The notes beneath the pieces are model-generated. The model was given only the letters and a program-made list of their open reading frames with translations, ran no database searches and had not been told where the DNA came from. DNA of 64,000 bases from Marinobacter salinus (GTDB lineage: Bacteria > Pseudomonadota > Gammaproteobacteria > Pseudomonadales > Oleiphilaceae). The stretch covers positions 1,674,001 through 1,738,000 of the forward strand of contig NZ_CP017715.1 of assembly GCF_001854125.1 (NCBI RefSeq), written 5' to 3'. Positions 36,804 through 47,630 of the stretch are shown here, piece by piece (position 1 is the first letter of the stretch; each line of letters opens with the position of its first letter). Made by a program: the position numbers and the translations under genes.

Positions 36804-39434
36804 TTATGCGATATTTTTCCCAACCCAGGCTGGAACACCGGCAAGCGCCCCTGCCAGTTTGGACGGATCATTGCCGCCACCCTGGGCCATATCCGGCCGA
36901 CCGCCGCCCTTACCGTCAACCTGCGCGGCCAGGTGCTTCATCAGATCACCTGCCCGGATTTTTCCGGTTGCAGACTTGGTCACGCCGGCCACCAGAGTCA
37001 CCTTGCCATCCTGTACGCTGGCCAGGACCACCACACCTTCTCCCAGCTTGTTCTTCAGTTGGTCGGCGGTTTCCATCAGCGCCTTTCGGTCTGCACCTTC
37101 AAGCTCCGACGCCACGACTTTCAGCCCGCCAACGTCAACCGCGGAGCCCGCCAGATCACTGCCAGCTGAGCTGGCCAGCTTCGCCTTGAGAGCATCCACT
37201 TCCTTTTCAAGCTGGCGATTGCGATCGACGGTCTGCTGAACCTTCTCAACCAGGGACTCGCGGCCGCCCTTCACAAGGCGGGCAGCCTCCCGCAAGGTAC
37301 GCTCGGTTTCATCCACCCACTCCAGAGCGCCAAAGCCGGTCACCGCCTCAATCCGGCGAACTCCTGAAGAAATACCGCTTTCAGAGGTAATACGGAACAA
37401 GCCGATATCGCCGGTGCGCCCGACGTGAGTACCGCCGCACAGCTCAACAGAGTAGCGGTCGGTGCCCATGCTCAGGACCCGAACCACATCCCCGTATTTC
37501 TCGCCGAACAGTGCCATGGCCCCCTTTTCCTGGGCGTTTTCCATGTCGGTAATTTCGGTCTGTACCGGGGTATTTTCGAGAACCTGCTCATTCACCTGAC
37601 GCTCAATCTCTTTCAGCTGGTCCGGCGTTAATGCCTCAAAATGCGAGAAATCAAAGCGCAGCTTCTCTGGATCCACCAGCGAGCCCTTCTGGGTCACATG
37701 CTCGCCCAACACCTTGCGCAACGCAGCATGTAGCAGGTGCGTGGCAGAGTGGTTGCGCTTGGTGCGCTCGCGGCGGGCATGATCAATCCGCGCATCCACT
37801 TCCAGCCCCGGAAACAACTCGCCCTCAATCAGCGTACCGAGATGCAGGTGGTTATCCCCTTCTTTGCGGGTGTCGGTCACTTTGAAACGACCACCGCTCC
37901 AGGTCAGCAGGCCGGTATCGCCTACCTGGCCACCGGATTCCGCGTAAAACGGAGTACGCTCAAGCACGACAACGGCCTCATCGCCTGCTTCTGCGGCCTT
38001 TTCTTCGCCGCCCACAATAACCGTGCGAATTCTCTCGTGGCCGTCGACATGGTCATATCCGGTGAACTCGGTTTTGCCCTCAATCTGCAGGCCACCCGCG
38101 TTGTAGTCGATACCGAACTTACTCGCGGCACGTGCACGTTCACGTTGCCCTTCCATGGCCTTCTCATAGCCTTCGTAATCCAGCGTCAAGCCGCGCTCAC
38201 GGGCGATGTCGTTGGTCAGGTCTACCGGGAAACCGAAAGTGTCATACAGGGTGAAAATGGTTTCACCCGGAATTTCGGTCCCTTTGAGCTCAGCAATATC
38301 CTGTTCAAGCAGTCGCAGACCCTTATCCAGGGTCTTGGCGAACTGTTCCTCTTCCTGTAGCAGCACCTTTTCGATCTGCTTGCGGCTGCTGACCAGCTGC
38401 GGGAACGCATCGCCCATCAGTTCACACAGGGCACCGGTCAGTTTATAGAAGAACGGCCCTGTTGCGCCCAGCTTGTTGCCATGGCGCGCTGCACGGCGAA
38501 TGATCCGGCGCAGGACAAAGCCGCGGCCCTCGTTGGAAGGCATAACGCCGTCCGCGATCAGAAAAGCACAGGAGCGGATATGGTCGGCCACAACCCGCAG
38601 AGACGCTTCGGTGGTTGCCGCACCGCCAAGAACCTTGGAGGCAGCCGCCAGCAAATCCTGGAACAGGTCAATCTCGTAGTTGCTATGCACGCCCTGCAAT
38701 ACAGCAGTAATGCGCTCCAGCCCCATGCCGGTATCCACAGACGGCTTGGGCAGCTTTAGCATTTCGCCATCGGCAGTACGGTTGTACTGCATAAACACCA
38801 CGTTCCAGATCTCAATATAACGGTCGCCGTCTTCTTCTGGAGAGCCTGGAGGACCGCCAGCCACATCCGGGCCGTGATCGTAGAAGATTTCGGTACAGGG
38901 GCCGCAGGGGCCTGTGTCACCCATCTGCCAGAAGTTGTCAGACGCATAGCGCCCGCCCTTGTTGTCGCCAATGCGGACGATGCGCTCGGCAGGAACACCG
39001 ACTTCCTTGTTCCAGATGTCGTAGGCTTCGTCATCTTCGGCGTAAACGGTTACCCAGAGTTTTTCCTGCGTCAGATTCAGCCAGTCCTTGCCGGTGAGGA
39101 ACGTCCAGGCGTAGTTGATGGCTTCGCGCTTGAAATAATCGCCGAAGCTGAAGTTACCAAGCATTTCAAAGAAGGTGTGATGACGGGCGGTATAACCCAC
39201 ATTCTCAAGGTCATTGTGTTTGCCGCCGGCACGTACACATTTCTGGGAAGACGTGGCTCGGGTGTAGTCGCGCTCTTCACGGCCGAGGAACAGGTCCTTG
39301 AACTGGTTCATTCCCGCATTCGTAAACAGCAATGTGGGGTCGTCCGCGGGTACCAGCGAACTGCTTGGAACAATGGTGTGACCTTGCTGTTTGAAATAAT
39401 CGAGAAATGCCTGTCGCAACTCTGCGGTTTTCAT
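36804..39434 (-). CDS. alaS: Alanyl-tRNA synthetase
   Basis: An 876-aa class II synthetase that charges tRNA-Ala. The catalytic domain opens [26 protein letters not shown] with [15 protein letters not shown]; the editing domain has the zinc ligands in [11 protein letters not shown] and [13 protein letters not shown]; the C-terminal C-Ala domain ([12 protein letters not shown]) is complete. Length matches the family. It has no gene overlapping it; the start is ATG 39434. Confidence 0.97.
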   Translation of the reverse strand: MKTAELRQAFLDYFKQQGHTIVPSSSLVPADDPTLLFTNAGMNQFKDLFLGREERDYTRATSSQKCVRAGGKHNDLENVGYTARHHTFFEMLGNFSFGDYFKREAINYAWTFLTGKDWLNLTQEKLWVTVYAEDDEAYDIWNKEVGVPAERIVRIGDNKGGRYASDNFWQMGDTGPCGPCTEIFYDHGPDVAGGPPGSPEEDGDRYIEIWNVVFMQYNRTADGEMLKLPKPSVDTGMGLERITAVLQGVHSNYEIDLFQDLLAAASKVLGGAATTEASLRVVADHIRSCAFLIADGVMPSNEGRGFVLRRIIRRAARHGNKLGATGPFFYKLTGALCELMGDAFPQLVSSRKQIEKVLLQEEEQFAKTLDKGLRLLEQDIAELKGTEIPGETIFTLYDTFGFPVDLTNDIARERGLTLDYEGYEKAMEGQRERARAASKFGIDYNAGGLQIEGKTEFTGYDHVDGHERIRTVIVGGEEKAAEAGDEAVVVLERTPFYAESGGQVGDTGLLTWSGGRFKVTDTRKEGDNHLHLGTLIEGELFPGLEVDARIDHARRERTKRNHSATHLLHAALRKVLGEHVTQKGSLVDPEKLRFDFSHFEALTPDQLKEIERQVNEQVLENTPVQTEITDMENAQEKGAMALFGEKYGDVVRVLSMGTDRYSVELCGGTHVGRTGDIGLFRITSESGISSGVRRIEAVTGFGALEWVDETERTLREAARLVKGGRESLVEKVQQTVDRNRQLEKEVDALKAKLASSAGSDLAGSAVDVGGLKVVASELEGADRKALMETADQLKNKLGEGVVVLASVQDGKVTLVAGVTKSATGKIRAGDLMKHLAAQVDGKGGGRPDMAQGGGNDPSKLAGALAGVPAWVGKNIA

Positions 39435-39575
39435 AGCCCTTTGATACCTTTCCAGAAACCCGCCGGAAATGCCGTCGGGTCCACGATTGAATACGATTAC
39501 TTACATGCTCGCGCAAATCCGCTACTCTAGCACACGCCGAGAACAGGAAAAACGTGAAACATCACAGGAGATTCC

Positions 39576-40124
39576 ATGCCCCGACGCTTCCATGACGCCG
39601 AGGAACTTTTTCCGCCAGCCACCTTTTTAAAAAGGGCTCTGGCCATTATTTATGATGGTTTGATCAGCATTGCAGTTCTGCTTGTTATTACCTGGATCTA
39701 CACCATGATTGGTGGCTGGATTACCGGTTGGGATCGCTTTGAGCAAATGGCAGAGGCCGGCCAGCTTTCCGGAGACCCAGGCCTGACCTTCGTGCTTTTC
39801 CTGCTGCTGTATGTGTTCTTCGCTTATTTCTGGACCCGCATCGGGCAAACTCTGGGCATGCAGGTCTGGCGAATCCGGATCGAAAACCTGGACGGGGTGT
39901 CCGTCAGCTGGAGTCAGGCTTTGCGTCGTTACGTCACAGCTGCAGCCGTCTTTTTCCTGGCGCTGCTGGCCGGCTACTACTTCGGCGCCGCCACCCTCTT
40001 CCTGACGCTACCCGCCATCATTGCCCTGTTCTATCCCATTAATGGCCTGTCGCTAACCGACCGCATGTCGGACAGCGTCGTCGTTCAGGTCCCCAAGGAT
40101 TCCAAAAAAACTCCGAAGAACTAG
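39576..40124 (+). CDS. RDD family membrane protein
   Basis: A 182-aa inner membrane protein with an RDD domain. Arg and Asp residues occur in FLKRALAIIYDGLISIAVLLVI (first helix) and GLSLTDRMSDSVVV (end), with four hydrophobic segments between them and the conserved QTLGMQVWRIRIENLDG motif. The family's role is unclear; some members are linked to ion or solute transport. CACAGGAG precedes ATG 39576. It is convergent with lptG. Confidence 0.88.
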   Translation: MPRRFHDAEELFPPATFLKRALAIIYDGLISIAVLLVITWIYTMIGGWITGWDRFEQMAEAGQLSGDPGLTFVLFLLLYVFFAYFWTRIGQTLGMQVWRIRIENLDGVSVSWSQALRRYVTAAAVFFLALLAGYYFGAATLFLTLPAIIALFYPINGLSLTDRMSDSVVVQVPKDSKKTPKN

Positions 40125-40137
40125 TGGCCGGGCCGCT

Positions 40138-41199
40138 CTAGCCGGCCCGGCGCATCAGCACGGCCCCCACCACGGCATTCACCGCAATCGGTGCCAGTAC
40201 CGCAATCAGTGGATTGAATCCGTACACCATGCTCATCGGGCCGAGAATATCCTGCATGTACTTGAACACCAGGCCTACCAGCAATCCGGTAAAAACCCGG
40301 AAGCCCATTGTCACCGAGCGCAATGGCCCGAACACGAACGAGATTGCCACCAGAACCATAACGGCGGTACCCAGAGGCATCAGCGCCTTTTTCCAGAACG
40401 CCAGCCAGTATATCTTGGCGTTGAGGTCCTGGGCGTTAAGGTAGCGTGCGTAGGTATAAAGCCCGGTCATGGAGAGATTCTCCGGCTTTACGATCAGAAC
40501 GCTCAGAACGCCGGGTGACAGGCCCGTATCCCATCGTAGTGTCGGGTGCTTTGACAGGGTTGTACCGGTTTCTCCAATGTCGGTTTCGCTGACTTTTTCC
40601 AGCAGCCAGTAATCACCCTGATAGATTGCCCGCTCGGCAAAGCTTGCGGACTCCAGCTCACGCTCATCATTGAAACGGAACAGGGAAACCCCGTGGAGTA
40701 CACCGTTGGGCTGGACCGCGTTAAGATGCATGAACACATCCCCTTCCCGGTGCCAGACCCCTCTGGCCGATGCCACATTACTCCCTGCACCCAGTGCCAC
40801 TGCTTTGTCACTCTGGGCATACCGCTCGGCGGGAGGAGCAACGTATTCACCGATGAACACGCCCAGAACCACCACTACCAGCGCAGGCTTCATAGCCGAC
40901 CAGACAATTCGCCTGAGGGATACCCCGGCGGCGCGGATGACAGTCAGCTCAGAGGAACTGGCCAGAGACCCCAGGCCTACCAGACACCCCATGAACGCAC
41001 CCAGCGGCAAATAATCGTAAATCCGGCGAGGCAGGGTCAGGAATACGTACCAGAGCACTTCGAGGGTCTGATAATCGTTACGGGTGTTTTCGAGTTCGCC
41101 AATGAAGCCAAAAATCAGATCCAGCGAAAGCACCACGACCATAACCAGAAAAATGGCGCTGCCAACGGTGCGCATCACGTAGCCATCAATCCTACGCAT
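40138..41199 (-). CDS. lptG: LPS export ABC transporter permease LptG
   Basis: A 353-aa permease that with LptF and the LptB ATPase extracts lipopolysaccharide from the inner membrane and passes it to LptC. Six membrane helices, three at each end, flank a periplasmic beta-jellyroll (about 120-260). The N-terminus IDGYVMRTVGSAIFLVMVVVLSLDLIF and the coupling-helix region SLASSSELTVIRAAGVS are typical. It overlaps lptF by eight bases and ends the operon. Confidence 0.95.
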   Translation of the reverse strand: MRRIDGYVMRTVGSAIFLVMVVVLSLDLIFGFIGELENTRNDYQTLEVLWYVFLTLPRRIYDYLPLGAFMGCLVGLGSLASSSELTVIRAAGVSLRRIVWSAMKPALVVVVLGVFIGEYVAPPAERYAQSDKAVALGAGSNVASARGVWHREGDVFMHLNAVQPNGVLHGVSLFRFNDERELESASFAERAIYQGDYWLLEKVSETDIGETGTTLSKHPTLRWDTGLSPGVLSVLIVKPENLSMTGLYTYARYLNAQDLNAKIYWLAFWKKALMPLGTAVMVLVAISFVFGPLRSVTMGFRVFTGLLVGLVFKYMQDILGPMSMVYGFNPLIAVLAPIAVNAVVGAVLMRRAG

Positions 41200-42295
41200 G
41201 GGCCGGCTCCTCGCGCATCAGGCGCCGCCGGTGGAGCCAGGAAGGCCCGAACTGCAACCAGAGCCCGAATATCAGAAAAATTCCATGGACCCAGAGCATA
41301 CCAACCCACTCCGGCACCTTGCCGTCCGCCAGCGCATCCCTGGCGACAATCAACAAGCCAAGATAAGTGATATATACCAGCATGGCAGGCAACAGATGAA
41401 AGAAACGCCCCTGCCGGGGATTAACCCGGCTCAGCCGGACCGCAAGCAGGGTGACAATCGGAACGATCAACGGCAGCGACAAGCGCCAGTGCAGCAACGC
41501 CCGATCTTCAAGGTTGTCGGACTGCCAGAGGTACTCAGTGGTGACACCCTTCTCCAACTCCTTGTTCCGTGCCTCACCACTTTCGATTTTCAGGCCGTAA
41601 GCTTCAAACCCCATTGTGTCGTAATCAAGCCTGCCGGCAATCCCGTCAAAGCGCCCCCCATCCTGGAGAACCAGGAAGCGGCTGCCGGTTTCTTCATCAA
41701 CAAACTGGGAGCCTGAACGGGCCGTCATGATGGTAACGCCGTCACCACTCTTACCATACTCCGCGATGAACACACCCCGGAGCTCCCGCTTGTCGTCGCT
41801 TAACCCTTCGGTGTAGGTGACCCGATCCCCGGAGCCAAAGCTTTGAAATCGCCCTGGCACCAGCATTTCAAATTCTGTTGCCTTGCGCTGCTCGTTAAGA
41901 ATCTGCTCGACCTGCTTCATACCCCAGGGCGAGATATAAAGACTCATGGCGCCAACAATGACCATGACCGGGATGCTGCCCAACAGTGTCTTTTGCAGCA
42001 ACTGCCCGTTACTGATGCCGCAGGCGAACAACACCGTCATTTCGCTCTCGAGGTACATGCGCCCATAGGCGAGCAAAATGCCGATAAACAGACCCAATGG
42101 CAAAATGAGCTCCAGAAAACCCGGAAAGCGGTAAGCCATGATACTCAGAAGAACATCGGCGGAAATAGAGCCCTCGGCCGCGCTATCGAGGTACCTGATG
42201 AACCGGCCACTCATGAAGACCAGCAGCAGTATGCCGGAAACGGCAACCATGCTGATCATTACCTGACGGATAAGATAACGGAAAATTATGCCCAA
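41192..42295 (-). CDS. lptF: LPS export ABC transporter permease LptF
   Basis: A 367-aa partner of LptG with the same layout: membrane helices at both ends (RYLIRQVMISMVAVSGILLLVFMSGR; LPLIVPIVTLLAVRLSRVNPRQGRFFHLLPAML) and a periplasmic domain between. The conserved YLESEMTVLFACGIS motif is present. The start is taken as TTG 42295 (GIIFRYLI) after AGAGAG, giving the family length; the open frame continues to 42406 but adds an atypical extension. Confidence 0.92.
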   Translation of the reverse strand: MGIIFRYLIRQVMISMVAVSGILLLVFMSGRFIRYLDSAAEGSISADVLLSIMAYRFPGFLELILPLGLFIGILLAYGRMYLESEMTVLFACGISNGQLLQKTLLGSIPVMVIVGAMSLYISPWGMKQVEQILNEQRKATEFEMLVPGRFQSFGSGDRVTYTEGLSDDKRELRGVFIAEYGKSGDGVTIMTARSGSQFVDEETGSRFLVLQDGGRFDGIAGRLDYDTMGFEAYGLKIESGEARNKELEKGVTTEYLWQSDNLEDRALLHWRLSLPLIVPIVTLLAVRLSRVNPRQGRFFHLLPAMLVYITYLGLLIVARDALADGKVPEWVGMLWVHGIFLIFGLWLQFGPSWLHRRRLMREEPAHA

Positions 42296-42523
42296 AACGG
42301 TCTCTCTGGCAGTGCCCGTTGAAACATGGAGGAAACAGGGAACTGCGCGTATTCTATGTAACCTTTCCGTCGATTGACAGCGCAAAGGGAACAGGGCGCG
42401 GGCCATGGAACTCTTGATGCACCGCCGCTTGATAAATTGCCTGCAAACCCCAATGCTAGACTAGACCGGAACCAGCCTCCGCGATCTGCGGACGCTTCTT
42501 CAGTACAATCAACAGGAGTTGCC

Positions 42524-44017
42524 ATGAATTTCAGCCTGAGCAGTAAAGCCATCGCAAACACGAAAGCAGACTGTCTCGTTATCGGCCTGCCCGAAAAAGG
42601 CACTTGGCCGGAGTCCACATCCGAGGCAGACGAAGCGCTAGGCGGGCTGATCAAGAAACTCCAGAACGCAGGTGATATCAGCGGTAAAAACGCAAGCACC
42701 CGCACCCTTCCCCTGGACGACCAGCCCTGGGCCCGGTTAGTTGTGGTCGGCACCGGGGATGATTCGGCGCGGACACCGGCCAACTACCGCAAGGCCCTCA
42801 TAGCCATGATGGGCGCACTCAAAGAAGGCCCGTCCAAATCGGCACTGATCGCTCTTACGGACACCGCTGTCACAGGCGATGAAACAGTCAGCTCAGAAGC
42901 TGCGCGCCTGAGCCTGGTGGGACGTACCCTGGAAGACCAGCTCTACACCTTCACCGAATTCAAGAGCGAAAAGCCCGGTGCGCGCAAGCTGAACAAAGTA
43001 CTGGTGGCGGCATCCGGTGCCGGGAAAGCCCTGAAAGATGCCTTCAATCTTGGCCTGGCGACCGGTCGCGGCATGAACTTCACCCGCGACCTGGGCAACA
43101 CGCCTCCCAACATCTGTCACCCGGAGTGGCTCGCCCAGCAGGCCAAGAAGCTTGCCAAAGACCACGACTGCATCAAGACCGAAGTGCTTGACGAAAAGCA
43201 GATGGAAAAGATGGGGATGAACACCATCCTGGCCGTTGGCAAAGGCAGCACACAGCCGCCACGCCTGATCGTGATGGAGTACCGTGGTGGTAAGGCGAAA
43301 GACAAGCCCCACGTCCTGGTCGGTAAGGGCATCACCTTTGATACGGGCGGCATCAGCCTCAAGCCCGGCGCCGGCATGGATGAAATGAAATACGACATGG
43401 GCGGCTCGGCCAGCGTCTTTGGCGCCATGCAGGTACTGGCGGAAACCAAGCCCAAAATCAACGTCGTTGCGGTGATTGCCGCGGCCGAAAATATGCCAGA
43501 TGGTGGAGCCTGCCGACCAGGCGACATCGTGACCACCCTCTCGGGGCAGACCGTGGAAATCCTCAACACTGACGCCGAAGGCCGCCTGGTGCTTTGCGAC
43601 GCCCTCACCTACGTAAAGAAATTCGATCCGGAAGCCGTCATTGACATGGCCACCCTCACCGGCGCCTGCATCGTCGCCCTGGGCCATCACGCCACCGGCT
43701 TGCTCGCCAACAACGACGAGCTGGCGAATGAACTTCTGGCATCGGGCGAGCGCGCCTGCGACCGTGCATGGCGCCTGCCGCTGTGGGACGACTACCAGAG
43801 CCAGCTGGACAGCAACTTTGCAGACATGCAGAACATTGGCGACCGCTCTGCCGGCACCATTACTGCGGCCTGCTTCCTGTCCCGATTCGCCAAAGAATAC
43901 CGCTGGGCGCATCTCGACATAGCCGGCACCGCATGGCAGTCAGGCAAGGCCAAAGGCGCCTCCGGCCGTCCGGTTCCCTTGCTGGTTGATTACCTGATGT
44001 CCCATGCAGGCAAGTAA
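42524..44017 (+). CDS. pepA: Leucyl aminopeptidase
   Basis: A 497-aa M17 dizinc aminopeptidase; it may also act as a DNA-binding accessory protein, as PepA does in E. coli. The N-terminal macro-like domain is followed by the catalytic half with GKGITFDTGGISLKPGAGMDEMKYDMGGSA and NTDAEGRLVLCDALTY, which carry the metal ligands and catalytic Lys/Arg. AGGAG precedes ATG 42524. Divergent from lptF and overlapping holC by 14 bases, a common gammaproteobacterial order. Confidence 0.96.
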   Translation: MNFSLSSKAIANTKADCLVIGLPEKGTWPESTSEADEALGGLIKKLQNAGDISGKNASTRTLPLDDQPWARLVVVGTGDDSARTPANYRKALIAMMGALKEGPSKSALIALTDTAVTGDETVSSEAARLSLVGRTLEDQLYTFTEFKSEKPGARKLNKVLVAASGAGKALKDAFNLGLATGRGMNFTRDLGNTPPNICHPEWLAQQAKKLAKDHDCIKTEVLDEKQMEKMGMNTILAVGKGSTQPPRLIVMEYRGGKAKDKPHVLVGKGITFDTGGISLKPGAGMDEMKYDMGGSASVFGAMQVLAETKPKINVVAVIAAAENMPDGGACRPGDIVTTLSGQTVEILNTDAEGRLVLCDALTYVKKFDPEAVIDMATLTGACIVALGHHATGLLANNDELANELLASGERACDRAWRLPLWDDYQSQLDSNFADMQNIGDRSAGTITAACFLSRFAKEYRWAHLDIAGTAWQSGKAKGASGRPVPLLVDYLMSHAGK

Positions 44018-44516
44018 TTCAGAAAATCACACGGAAACCGGCGGCGCTGCTGCCGGTTCCTCCGGGCAAGCCGATCGCAACCAGCGTTACTGGTTCCACA
44101 TCCTGACCCAAAACGCCCCTGCCGCCCGCAACCTCCATGCCGCAAAACTGGTAGACAAGGCATGGCAGCAGGGAGACCGTGTCTGCATCGTCTGCGACAC
44201 CATGCAACACGCCCAGGAACTGGACGACCTGCTATGGAACTTCAGCCCCGATGCGTTCATCCCACACAGCGTGGTACCGGACTCCGCCACCACCTGCACA
44301 GATCCCGTCGGAATACTGCTGTGCCCGCCAGTTGCCGAAGACTGGGATACCGTCATTATCCTTTCCGAGAGTCTGCCGGCCGACGCCGACCGGTTCAAAC
44401 GACTTGCCCTGGTCGCCCACAACGACCCGTCCGTTCTGAATCAGGCACGATCGCACTTCAAGCAGTTGCGGGCCCTGGGCATCGAACCGAGAGTCCACGA
44501 TCAGAGAAAGCGATAA
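44004..44516 (+). CDS. holC: DNA polymerase III chi subunit
   Basis: A 170-aa clamp-loader accessory protein that binds SSB and the psi subunit. The fold is recognisable in RYWFHILTQNAPAARNLHAAKLVDKAWQQGDRVCIVCDTMQHAQELDDLLWNFSPDAFIPH, with the SSB-binding region downstream. The N-terminal 25-30 residues are Ser/Gly/Ala-rich and probably disordered. It overlaps pepA and precedes valS, the standard order. Confidence 0.9.
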   Translation: MQASNSENHTETGGAAAGSSGQADRNQRYWFHILTQNAPAARNLHAAKLVDKAWQQGDRVCIVCDTMQHAQELDDLLWNFSPDAFIPHSVVPDSATTCTDPVGILLCPPVAEDWDTVIILSESLPADADRFKRLALVAHNDPSVLNQARSHFKQLRALGIEPRVHDQRKR

Positions 44517-44546
44517 ACAACAGGCGACCTGCACCTGAGCTGAAAC

Positions 44547-44655
44547 GCGCAGCAGGAAATGCCTTTCCAAAACCGTTGAGGGCCATGGACGGCCCGAAAC
44601 GAGCCTACAGGGACGTACTCGTGGGCGTGTTTTGGAAAGGCATTTCCTGCTGCGC
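44547..44655. repeat. 27-bp perfect inverted repeat with nested hairpins before valS
   Basis: Outer arms 44547-44573 and 44629-44655 are exact complements (start GCGCAGCAGGAAATGCC). The 55-base centre holds two further small hairpins, GGCCATGGACGGCC and CGAGCCTACAGGGACGTACTCG-type arms. No reading frame is inside. It resembles a palindromic intergenic element and does not have the T tract of a terminator. Confidence 0.85.
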
Positions 44656-44773
44656 TGGCACCCGAACTTGCAGTCTTATGCTATGAGAGGTTCGCCGCAA
44701 AGATAGCGACCATGTATAATCGGGCGTCTCAATTTTCCCTTGTGAATCAACCAACGGTCACCAGCAGAAACCC

Positions 44774-47626
44774 ATGGAAAAAACCTACCAGCCAGAAAAC
44801 ATCGAGCGCCAGTGGTACGAGAACTGGGAATCCAAAGGGTACTTCCGGCCCTCCGGCGAAGGCCAGTCCTACAGCATCGCCATACCGCCGCCCAACGTCA
44901 CCGGCAGCCTGCACATGGGCCATGCGTTCCAGCACACCATCATGGATACCCTCACCCGCTACAAGCGCATGCAGGGCCACAACACCCTGTGGCAGGTAGG
45001 CACCGACCACGCCGGCATTGCCACCCAAATGGTTGTCGAACGCAAAGTAGCTGCGGAAGAAAGTAAAACTCGCCATGATCTCGGCCGTGAGGAATTCATC
45101 AAACGGATCTGGGACTGGAAAGAACACTCCGGCGGCACCATCACCCGTCAGATGCGCCGCCTGGGCAACTCCGTGGACTGGGACCACGAGCGTTTCACCA
45201 TGGACGACGGCTTCTACAAAGCCGTTCAGGAAGTCTTCATCCGCCTGTATGACGAAGGCCTGGTATACCGCGGCAAGCGCCTGGTGAACTGGGATCCGAA
45301 ACTGCACACCGCTATTTCCGACCTGGAAGTGGAGAATAAAGAAGAGAAAGGCTTTTTCTGGCATCTTCGTTATCCGTTGGCCGACGGCGCAAAAACCCTG
45401 GACGGCAAGGATTACGTGATCGTCGCCACCACCCGTCCGGAAACCATGCTTGGCGATACCGCCGTGGCTGTGCATCCGGACGACGAACGCTATCAGCACC
45501 TGATCGGCAAGCACGTGATGCTGCCGCTGGTAAACCGGAAGATCCCGATCGTAGCCGACTACCATGCCGATCCGGAGAAAGGCTCGGGCTGCGTGAAGAT
45601 CACGCCCGCCCATGACTTCAATGACTACGCCGTAGGCAAGCGCAACCACCTGCCCATGATCAACGTCATGACCCAGGATGCCAACATCCGGGACGTTGCC
45701 GAGGTTTTCAATTCCGACGGCACCGAAAACACCGAGATCGATGGCCAGGTACCCAGTGCTTATGCAGGCCTCACTCGCGAGGACGCCCGCAAAGCCATCG
45801 TTTCCGACCTTAAAGATAGTGGCTTGCTGGAGCGGGAAGAAGACCACGTGCTCAGCGTGCCCCGGGGCGACCGCTCCGGTCTGATTATCGAGCCGATGCT
45901 GACTGATCAATGGTTCGCCGATGCCAAGACCCTGGCCAAGCCGGCCATTGAAGCCGTTGAAGACGGGCGCATTCAGTTTGTACCGAAGCAGTACGAGAAC
46001 ATGTACTTCTCGTGGATGCGCGACATCCAGGACTGGTGCATCTCCCGCCAGCTCTGGTGGGGCCACCGCATTCCGGCCTGGTACGACGTCGAGGGCAACA
46101 TCTACGTCGGCCGCAGCGAAGAGGAAGTGCGTCAGAAATACAACCTGTCGGGCGATCTCGAACTGGCTCAGGACGACGACGTTCTGGACACCTGGTTCAG
46201 CTCGGCACTCTGGACCTTCGGCACCCTGGGCTGGCCGGAAATCACCGAGCGCCTGAAAAACTTCCACCCCACCGACGTGCTGGTCACCGGTTTTGACATC
46301 ATCTTCTTCTGGGTCGCCAGAATGATCATGATGACCATGCACTTCATGAAGAATGAAGATGGCACGCCGCAGGTGCCCTTCCACACTGTGTATGTCACCG
46401 GCCTGATCCGGGACGAACACGGTGACAAAATGTCGAAGTCCAAGGGCAACGTTATCGATCCTCTGGATATGATCGACGGCATTGGCCTGAACGAATTACT
46501 GGAAAAGCGCACCGGAAACCTGATGCAGCCGAAGCTGGCCGAGAAGATCGGCAAGCGTACCGAGAAGGAATTCCCGGAAGGCATCGCCGCCCACGGCACC
46601 GACGCCCTGCGCTTTACCCTGGCGGCCATGGCCACCACGGGCCGTGATATCAACTGGGATATGAAGCGCCTCGAAGGCTACCGCAACTTCTGCAACAAGC
46701 TGTGGAATGCCGCCCGATACGTGCTGATGAACACCGAAGGTGAGGACTGCGGTGTTAACGACGAGCCGGTCGAGCTCTCCCTGGCTGACCGCTGGATCAT
46801 TAGCGAGCTGCAGAAATGCGAGCAGGACGTGGTTCGTCACCTGGATCAGTACCGCTTTGACCTGGCTGCCTACGCCCTATACGAGTTTATCTGGAATGAG
46901 TACTGCGACTGGTACCTGGAGCTGTCGAAACCTGCCCTTAACGACGAGAGCGCAAGTGCTGAGGCCAAACGGGGCACCCGCCGCACACTGGTCCGTGTGC
47001 TTGAAGCGGTCCTGCGGGTGGCTCACCCGATCATGCCGTTCATCACCGAAGAAATCTGGCAGCGAATTGCGCCTCTGGCCGGCAAGTCCGGTGACAGTAT
47101 CATGCTGCAGCCCTATCCCCAGCCTGACAGCAGCAAGCAGGATCCGGCCGTTGCCGCTGATATCGAGTGGCTCAAGGGTGTGATCGTCGCCGTACGGAAC
47201 ATTCGCGGCGAAATGAACATCTCTCCGGCAAAGAAAATTCCGGTTCTGCTGCGCGGCAAAGATGCGGAAGACAAACGACGAATGGACGACAACCGCCAGT
47301 TCCTGGCATCGCTGGCCAAGCTGGAAAGCCTGGAATGGTTTGCCGGCGACAAGGCCCCCATGTCCGCGACCCAACTGGTTGGCGAGATGGAAGTGCTGGT
47401 CCCCATGGCCGGGCTGATTGACAAGGCGGCGGAGCTCAAGCGGCTAGACAAGGAACTGGAACGCCTGCAGAAAGAGATCGGGCGCCTCGAAGGCAAGCTT
47501 GGCAACGAGAAATTCACCGCCAAGGCACCCGCCGAAGTGGTGGAGAAGGAGCAGGAAAAACTCCGGGATGCCCAAGGTAGCCTGTCTCGCCTGAGCCAGC
47601 AGCGGGCCGACATAGAGGCCATGTAA
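44774..47626 (+). CDS. valS: Valyl-tRNA synthetase
   Basis: A 950-aa class I synthetase. The HIGH-type motif is [13 protein letters not shown] (about 39-51), and KMSKS is in [17 protein letters not shown]. The editing domain ([19 protein letters not shown]) removes mischarged threonine. The C-terminal coiled coil ([30 protein letters not shown]) is complete. Length is normal. The 27-bp inverted repeat and a promoter must lie in the 257 bp before the ATG. Confidence 0.97.
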   Translation: MEKTYQPENIERQWYENWESKGYFRPSGEGQSYSIAIPPPNVTGSLHMGHAFQHTIMDTLTRYKRMQGHNTLWQVGTDHAGIATQMVVERKVAAEESKTRHDLGREEFIKRIWDWKEHSGGTITRQMRRLGNSVDWDHERFTMDDGFYKAVQEVFIRLYDEGLVYRGKRLVNWDPKLHTAISDLEVENKEEKGFFWHLRYPLADGAKTLDGKDYVIVATTRPETMLGDTAVAVHPDDERYQHLIGKHVMLPLVNRKIPIVADYHADPEKGSGCVKITPAHDFNDYAVGKRNHLPMINVMTQDANIRDVAEVFNSDGTENTEIDGQVPSAYAGLTREDARKAIVSDLKDSGLLEREEDHVLSVPRGDRSGLIIEPMLTDQWFADAKTLAKPAIEAVEDGRIQFVPKQYENMYFSWMRDIQDWCISRQLWWGHRIPAWYDVEGNIYVGRSEEEVRQKYNLSGDLELAQDDDVLDTWFSSALWTFGTLGWPEITERLKNFHPTDVLVTGFDIIFFWVARMIMMTMHFMKNEDGTPQVPFHTVYVTGLIRDEHGDKMSKSKGNVIDPLDMIDGIGLNELLEKRTGNLMQPKLAEKIGKRTEKEFPEGIAAHGTDALRFTLAAMATTGRDINWDMKRLEGYRNFCNKLWNAARYVLMNTEGEDCGVNDEPVELSLADRWIISELQKCEQDVVRHLDQYRFDLAAYALYEFIWNEYCDWYLELSKPALNDESASAEAKRGTRRTLVRVLEAVLRVAHPIMPFITEEIWQRIAPLAGKSGDSIMLQPYPQPDSSKQDPAVAADIEWLKGVIVAVRNIRGEMNISPAKKIPVLLRGKDAEDKRRMDDNRQFLASLAKLESLEWFAGDKAPMSATQLVGEMEVLVPMAGLIDKAAELKRLDKELERLQKEIGRLEGKLGNEKFTAKAPAEVVEKEQEKLRDAQGSLSRLSQQRADIEAM

Positions 47627-47630
47627 CGGC

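Noticed and set aside
44747..46420. A 557-aa minus-strand frame
   Set aside because: Antisense to valS, which is unmistakable. The reverse frame has no start signal and no domain.
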